NCBI RefSeq assembly: GCF_030232885.1
Contig: NZ_JASPGD010000002.1
Coordinates: 186,001 to 250,000, forward strand
DNA length: 64,000 bases
Reading direction: 5' to 3'
DNA from: Corynebacterium sp. MSK297
GTDB taxonomy: Bacteria; Actinomycetota; Actinomycetes; Mycobacteriales; Mycobacteriaceae
Positions within the stretch are counted from its first letter, which is position 1; each line of letters opens with the position of its first letter. A model generated the notes under the pieces. The model saw nothing but the letters and a program-made list of their open reading frames with translations. It was not told the DNA's origin and searched no databases. This document shows positions 58,867 to 64,000 of this stretch, one piece after another. The translations under genes were made by a program, and so were the position numbers.

Positions 58867-61800
58867 GTGCTGGAAGGACCCATCTTGGCAGTCTCCCGCC
58901 AGACCAGTTCAGTGGCTAATATTCCTGGAGCCCCGCAACGGTACTCGTTCGCGAAGATTGACGAACCTATTGCCGTCCCGGGGCTTTTAGACCTACAACG
59001 AGACTCTTATGATTGGCTCATCGGTACGCCGGAATGGCGTGAGCGCGAGCAAGAACTCCGCGGTGCCGATGCGCAGATTACTTCAGGGCTCGAGGATATC
59101 CTGAATGAGCTTTCGCCTATTGAGGATTACTCAGGCAACATGTCTCTTTCGTTGTCCGAGCCACGTTTCGAGCCGGTGAAAAACACCGTCGACGAAGCGA
59201 AAGAAAAAGACATTAACTACTCCGCGCCACTGTATGTGACCGCGGAATTCATTAACTCCGATACCCAGGAGATTAAGTCCCAGACTGTCTTCATTGGCGA
59301 TTTCCCAATGATGACAGAAAAAGGCACGTTCATCGTGAACGGTACCGAGCGCGTTATCGTATCGCAGCTGGTGCGTTCTCCGGGTGTCTATTTTGATCGC
59401 TCCATCGACAAGTCCACCGAGCGCCCGTTGCATGCTGTGAAGGTTATTCCTTCCCGTGGTGCATGGCTGGAATTCGACGTCGACAAGCGCGATACCGTTG
59501 GCGTACGTATTGACCGTAAGCGCCGCCAGCCAGTCACCGTGTTGCTGAAGGCTTTGGGCTGGACTGAAGAGAAGATCCGCGAGCGTTTCGGCTTCTCTGA
59601 GCTCATGATGTCCACGCTGGAAGCTGATGGCGTGGCTAATACCGATGAGGCTTTGCTGGAGATTTACCGCAAGCAGCGTCCGGGTGAGCAGCCTACCCGC
59701 GATCTGGCGCAGTCGTTGTTGGATAACTCCTTCTTTAACCCGAAGCGTTATGACTTGGCACGCGTTGGTCGTTACAAGATCAACCGTAAGTTGGGATTGG
59801 GCGGCGATCATGACGGTGTGAGCACCCTGACTGAAGAAGACATCGCCACCACCCTGGAATACTTGGTGCGCCTGCACACCGGCGAGCGGGAGATGGAATC
59901 GCCGGACGGTCAGCACCTGATGTTGGATACCGACGACATTGACCACTTCGGTAATCGTCGTCTGCGTACCGTTGGCGAGTTGATTCAGAATCAGGTTCGC
60001 GTCGGCTTGTCCCGTATGGAGCGCGTTGTGCGTGAACGCATGACCACCCAGGATGCTGAATCGATCACGCCGACTTCGCTGATTAACGTGCGTCCGGTCT
60101 CGGCTTCGATTCGTGAATTCTTTGGTACCTCCCAGCTGTCCCAGTTCATGGACCAGAACAACTCGCTGTCGGGTCTGACCCACAAGCGTCGTTTGTCTGC
60201 GTTGGGCCCTGGTGGTTTGTCTCGCGAACGCGCCGGCATTGAGGTCCGAGACGTGCACCCTTCGCACTACGGACGCATGTGCCCAATTGAGACTCCCGAA
60301 GGTCCAAACATTGGTCTGATCGGATCGCTGGCTTCCTATGGTCGCGTGAACTCCTTCGGATTCATCGAGACCCCATACCGCAAGGTTGTGGACGGCAAAG
60401 TCACCAACGAGGTTGAATACTTGGCTGCGGATGCGGAAGACCGTTATTCCATTGCCCAGGCTGAAGTTCCAACGGCAGAAGACGGCACCATCCTTAGCGA
60501 CCGTATTGAGGTCCGTCAGAAAGACGGAGATATCGCCGTTACCACTGCTGATGGTGTGGATTACGTCGACGTTTCTCCACGCCAGATGGTGTCTGTCGCT
60601 ACCGCGATGATTCCGTTCCTGGAGCACGACGACGCTAACCGTGCACTGATGGGTGCCAACATGCAGCGTCAGGCAGTCCCTCTGGTTCGCTCCGAGGCAC
60701 CATACGTTGGTACCGGCATGGAATTGCGCGCCGCTTACGATGCTGGCGACGTCGTCATCACCCCGAAGTCAGGTGTCGTCGAGAACGTGTCGGCGGACCT
60801 GATCACCATCATGGATGATGACGGCATCCGTGACACCTACATGCTGCGTAAGTTTGAGCGCACCAACCAGGGAACCAACTACAACCAGACTCCACTGGTC
60901 AACATTGGCGACCGCGTCGAGGCAGGCCAGGTGCTTGCCGACGGTCCAGGTACGCACAATGGTGAGATGTCGCTGGGCCGCAACATGCTGGTGGCGTTCA
61001 TGCCATGGGAAGGCCACAACTACGAGGACGCGATCATCCTGAATCAGTCCATCGTGGAAGATGATTCGCTGACCTCCGTGCACATCGAAGAGCACGAGAT
61101 TGATGCCCGCGACACTAAGCTGGGTGCCGAAGAAATTACTCGCGAGATTCCGAATGTCTCGGAAGATGTCTTGCGTGACCTCGATGAACGCGGCATCATT
61201 CGCATTGGTGCGGACGTTCGCCCAGGCGACATCCTCGTCGGTAAGGTCACCCCGAAGGGTGAAACGGAGCTGACCCCAGAAGAACGTTTGCTGCGTGCCA
61301 TCTTCGGTGAAAAGGCCCGCGAGGTGCGCGATACCTCGATGAAGGTTCCGCACGGCGAAACCGGCAAGGTCATTGGCGTGGCGCGATTCTCTCGCGAAGA
61401 CGACGACGATTTGTCGCCAGGCGTCAATGAGATGATCCGCGTTTACGTCGCCCAGAAGCGCAAGATTCAGGACGGCGATAAGCTTGCCGGACGCCACGGC
61501 AACAAGGGTGTCGTCGGCAAGATCCTGCCACCAGAAGATATGCCGTTTATGGAAGACGGAACCCCGGTTGATGTCATCCTGAACACCCACGGTGTTCCAC
61601 GTCGTATGAACATTGGTCAGGTTTTGGAGATTCACCTGGGCTGGCTGGCACATGCCGGTTGGAAGGTTGATCCCAACGATCCGCAGAACCAAGAACTGAT
61701 CAAGACCCTGCCGAAGGAACTGTACGACGTTCCGGCTAACTCGCTGACCGCAACCCCGGTTTTTGACGGCGCTTCCAACGAAGAAGTCTCTGGTCTGTTG

Positions 61801-62361
61801 GCTAACTCCCGTCCAAACCGCGACGGCAACGTCATGGTGGATCGCCACGGTAAGGCGCGTTTGTTCGATGGCCGCTCCGGTGAGCCATTCGAGCACCCGA
61901 TCTCCGTCGGTTACATGTACATCTTGAAGCTGCACCACTTGATCGACGAGAAGATTCACGCTCGTTCGACTGGTCCTTATTCCATGATTACCCAGCAGCC
62001 ATTGGGTGGTAAGGCACAGTTCGGTGGTCAGCGCTTCGGTGAGATGGAGGTGTGGGCAATGCAGGCATACGGTGCCGCCTACACCCTGCAGGAGCTTCTG
62101 ACGATCAAGTCCGACGACGTGGTTGGACGTGTGAAGGTCTACGAGGCGATCGTGAAGGGCGATAACATCCCGGATCCGGGTATCCCAGAGTCCTTCAAGG
62201 TCTTGCTCAAGGAACTGCAGTCGTTGTGCCTTAACGTTGAGGTTCTTTCCTCTGACGGAACCCCGATGGAGCTATCTGGCTCTGACGAGGACGACGAAGC
62301 CGGACCATCGCTGGGCATTAACTTGTCCCGCGATGAGGGCGCCGCTGCAGACATCTCCTAA
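58867..62361 (+). CDS. rpoB: RNA polymerase beta subunit
   Basis: A 1164-residue beta subunit. Actinobacterial N-terminus ...[20 protein letters not shown]; the fork and active-centre regions are complete. The rifampicin pocket reads [13 protein letters not shown] and [14 protein letters not shown] with wild-type residues, so no classical resistance change is visible. The GTG at 58867 gives [16 protein letters not shown] at 58885 (LAVSRQ) is preceded by GGAAGGACCC and may be the true start, as has been argued for mycobacterial rpoB. rpoC follows after 82 bases. Confidence 0.97.
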   Translation: MLEGPILAVSRQTSSVANIPGAPQRYSFAKIDEPIAVPGLLDLQRDSYDWLIGTPEWREREQELRGADAQITSGLEDILNELSPIEDYSGNMSLSLSEPRFEPVKNTVDEAKEKDINYSAPLYVTAEFINSDTQEIKSQTVFIGDFPMMTEKGTFIVNGTERVIVSQLVRSPGVYFDRSIDKSTERPLHAVKVIPSRGAWLEFDVDKRDTVGVRIDRKRRQPVTVLLKALGWTEEKIRERFGFSELMMSTLEADGVANTDEALLEIYRKQRPGEQPTRDLAQSLLDNSFFNPKRYDLARVGRYKINRKLGLGGDHDGVSTLTEEDIATTLEYLVRLHTGEREMESPDGQHLMLDTDDIDHFGNRRLRTVGELIQNQVRVGLSRMERVVRERMTTQDAESITPTSLINVRPVSASIREFFGTSQLSQFMDQNNSLSGLTHKRRLSALGPGGLSRERAGIEVRDVHPSHYGRMCPIETPEGPNIGLIGSLASYGRVNSFGFIETPYRKVVDGKVTNEVEYLAADAEDRYSIAQAEVPTAEDGTILSDRIEVRQKDGDIAVTTADGVDYVDVSPRQMVSVATAMIPFLEHDDANRALMGANMQRQAVPLVRSEAPYVGTGMELRAAYDAGDVVITPKSGVVENVSADLITIMDDDGIRDTYMLRKFERTNQGTNYNQTPLVNIGDRVEAGQVLADGPGTHNGEMSLGRNMLVAFMPWEGHNYEDAIILNQSIVEDDSLTSVHIEEHEIDARDTKLGAEEITREIPNVSEDVLRDLDERGIIRIGADVRPGDILVGKVTPKGETELTPEERLLRAIFGEKAREVRDTSMKVPHGETGKVIGVARFSREDDDDLSPGVNEMIRVYVAQKRKIQDGDKLAGRHGNKGVVGKILPPEDMPFMEDGTPVDVILNTHGVPRRMNIGQVLEIHLGWLAHAGWKVDPNDPQNQELIKTLPKELYDVPANSLTATPVFDGASNEEVSGLLANSRPNRDGNVMVDRHGKARLFDGRSGEPFEHPISVGYMYILKLHHLIDEKIHARSTGPYSMITQQPLGGKAQFGGQRFGEMEVWAMQAYGAAYTLQELLTIKSDDVVGRVKVYEAIVKGDNIPDPGIPESFKVLLKELQSLCLNVEVLSSDGTPMELSGSDEDDEAGPSLGINLSRDEGAAADIS

Positions 62362-62401
62362 ACGGCAAAACCAACGCCGAAATACCAAAAGTCCTTAATA
62401 G

Positions 62402-64000
<1,599 letters not shown>

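Noticed and set aside
60110-60235. Rifampicin-resistance mutation in rpoB
   Set aside because: The cluster region reads [13 protein letters not shown] and [14 protein letters not shown], the wild-type residues at all classical positions.
12093-61521. Interpreting CTTGYCGACG as a strand-biased Chi or FtsK-orienting sequence
   Set aside because: The copies split 25:23 between strands within one short region, whereas Chi and KOPS sites are strongly polarised along a replication arm.

Overview
The window looks like a chromosomal backbone segment of a mycolata-type actinobacterium, most likely Corynebacterium or a close relative. The GC content is moderate to high (judged by eye). The gene order regX3 - Cys-rich protein - ppx - membrane protein - proC - excisionase-like HTH - bS22 - serB - glutaredoxin-like - hemA-hemC-hemD-hemB matches the Mycobacterium tuberculosis Rv0491-Rv0512 block. 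The following hem, cytochrome c maturation, menaquinone and secE-nusG-rpl-rpoBC blocks also match this order. No insertion sequence, prophage, rRNA operon or CRISPR array was seen.

Layout. 0-5.9 kb: phosphate-type response regulator, polyphosphate/proline genes, a BldC-like DNA-binding protein and the 33-residue ribosomal protein bS22. 6.2-9.9 kb: an HNH endonuclease-family gene, a SerB-type phosphatase and a thioredoxin-fold protein. 10.2-21.8 kb: haem synthesis (hemA, hemC, hemD fused to a uroporphyrinogen methyltransferase domain, hemB, hemE, hemY/cgoX, hemL). 21.9-27.2 kb: phosphoglycerate mutase-like protein and cytochrome c maturation (ResA/TlpA, CcdA, ResB, CcsA). 29.4-46.4 kb: menaquinone synthesis (menA, menE, menB, menC, menD, menG, a MenJ-type reductase, a polyprenyl diphosphate synthase), interspersed with an aldo/keto reductase, a UvrA paralogue and a mannosyltransferase. 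46.6-64 kb: four tRNAs, an acetoin reductase-like SDR, secE, nusG, rplK, rplA, rplJ, rplL, a decayed DUF4143 ATPase, a flavodoxin, a DUF3068 protein, rpoB and the start of rpoC. Together the middle of the window makes haem, cytochrome c and menaquinone, the cofactors of the respiratory chain.

Most notable observation. The 10-mer CTTGYCGACG (reverse CGTCGRCAAG) occurs about 48 times by hand count in 64 kb, where chance would give well under one. It is almost equally split between strands, always inside coding or former coding sequence, and appears in several reading frames. Its density (about one per 1.3 kb) resembles the DNA uptake sequences of Neisseria and Pasteurellaceae, but I know of no such signal in this group. 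Its function is unknown.

Other features of interest: a shared palindrome (core TCTAGGTCGCGACCTAGA) at the hemE and aldo/keto reductase promoters and 0.2 kb upstream of the SDR; back-to-back divergent promoters with 27 bp between menB and menC; many leaderless-type promoters (TANNNT, 6-7 bases, then ATG/GTG); a possible 75-residue gene overlapping both hemE and hemY; a 12-codon upstream ORF coupled to the polyprenyl synthase; and a tendency for spacers and some genes to carry degenerate short tandem repeats.
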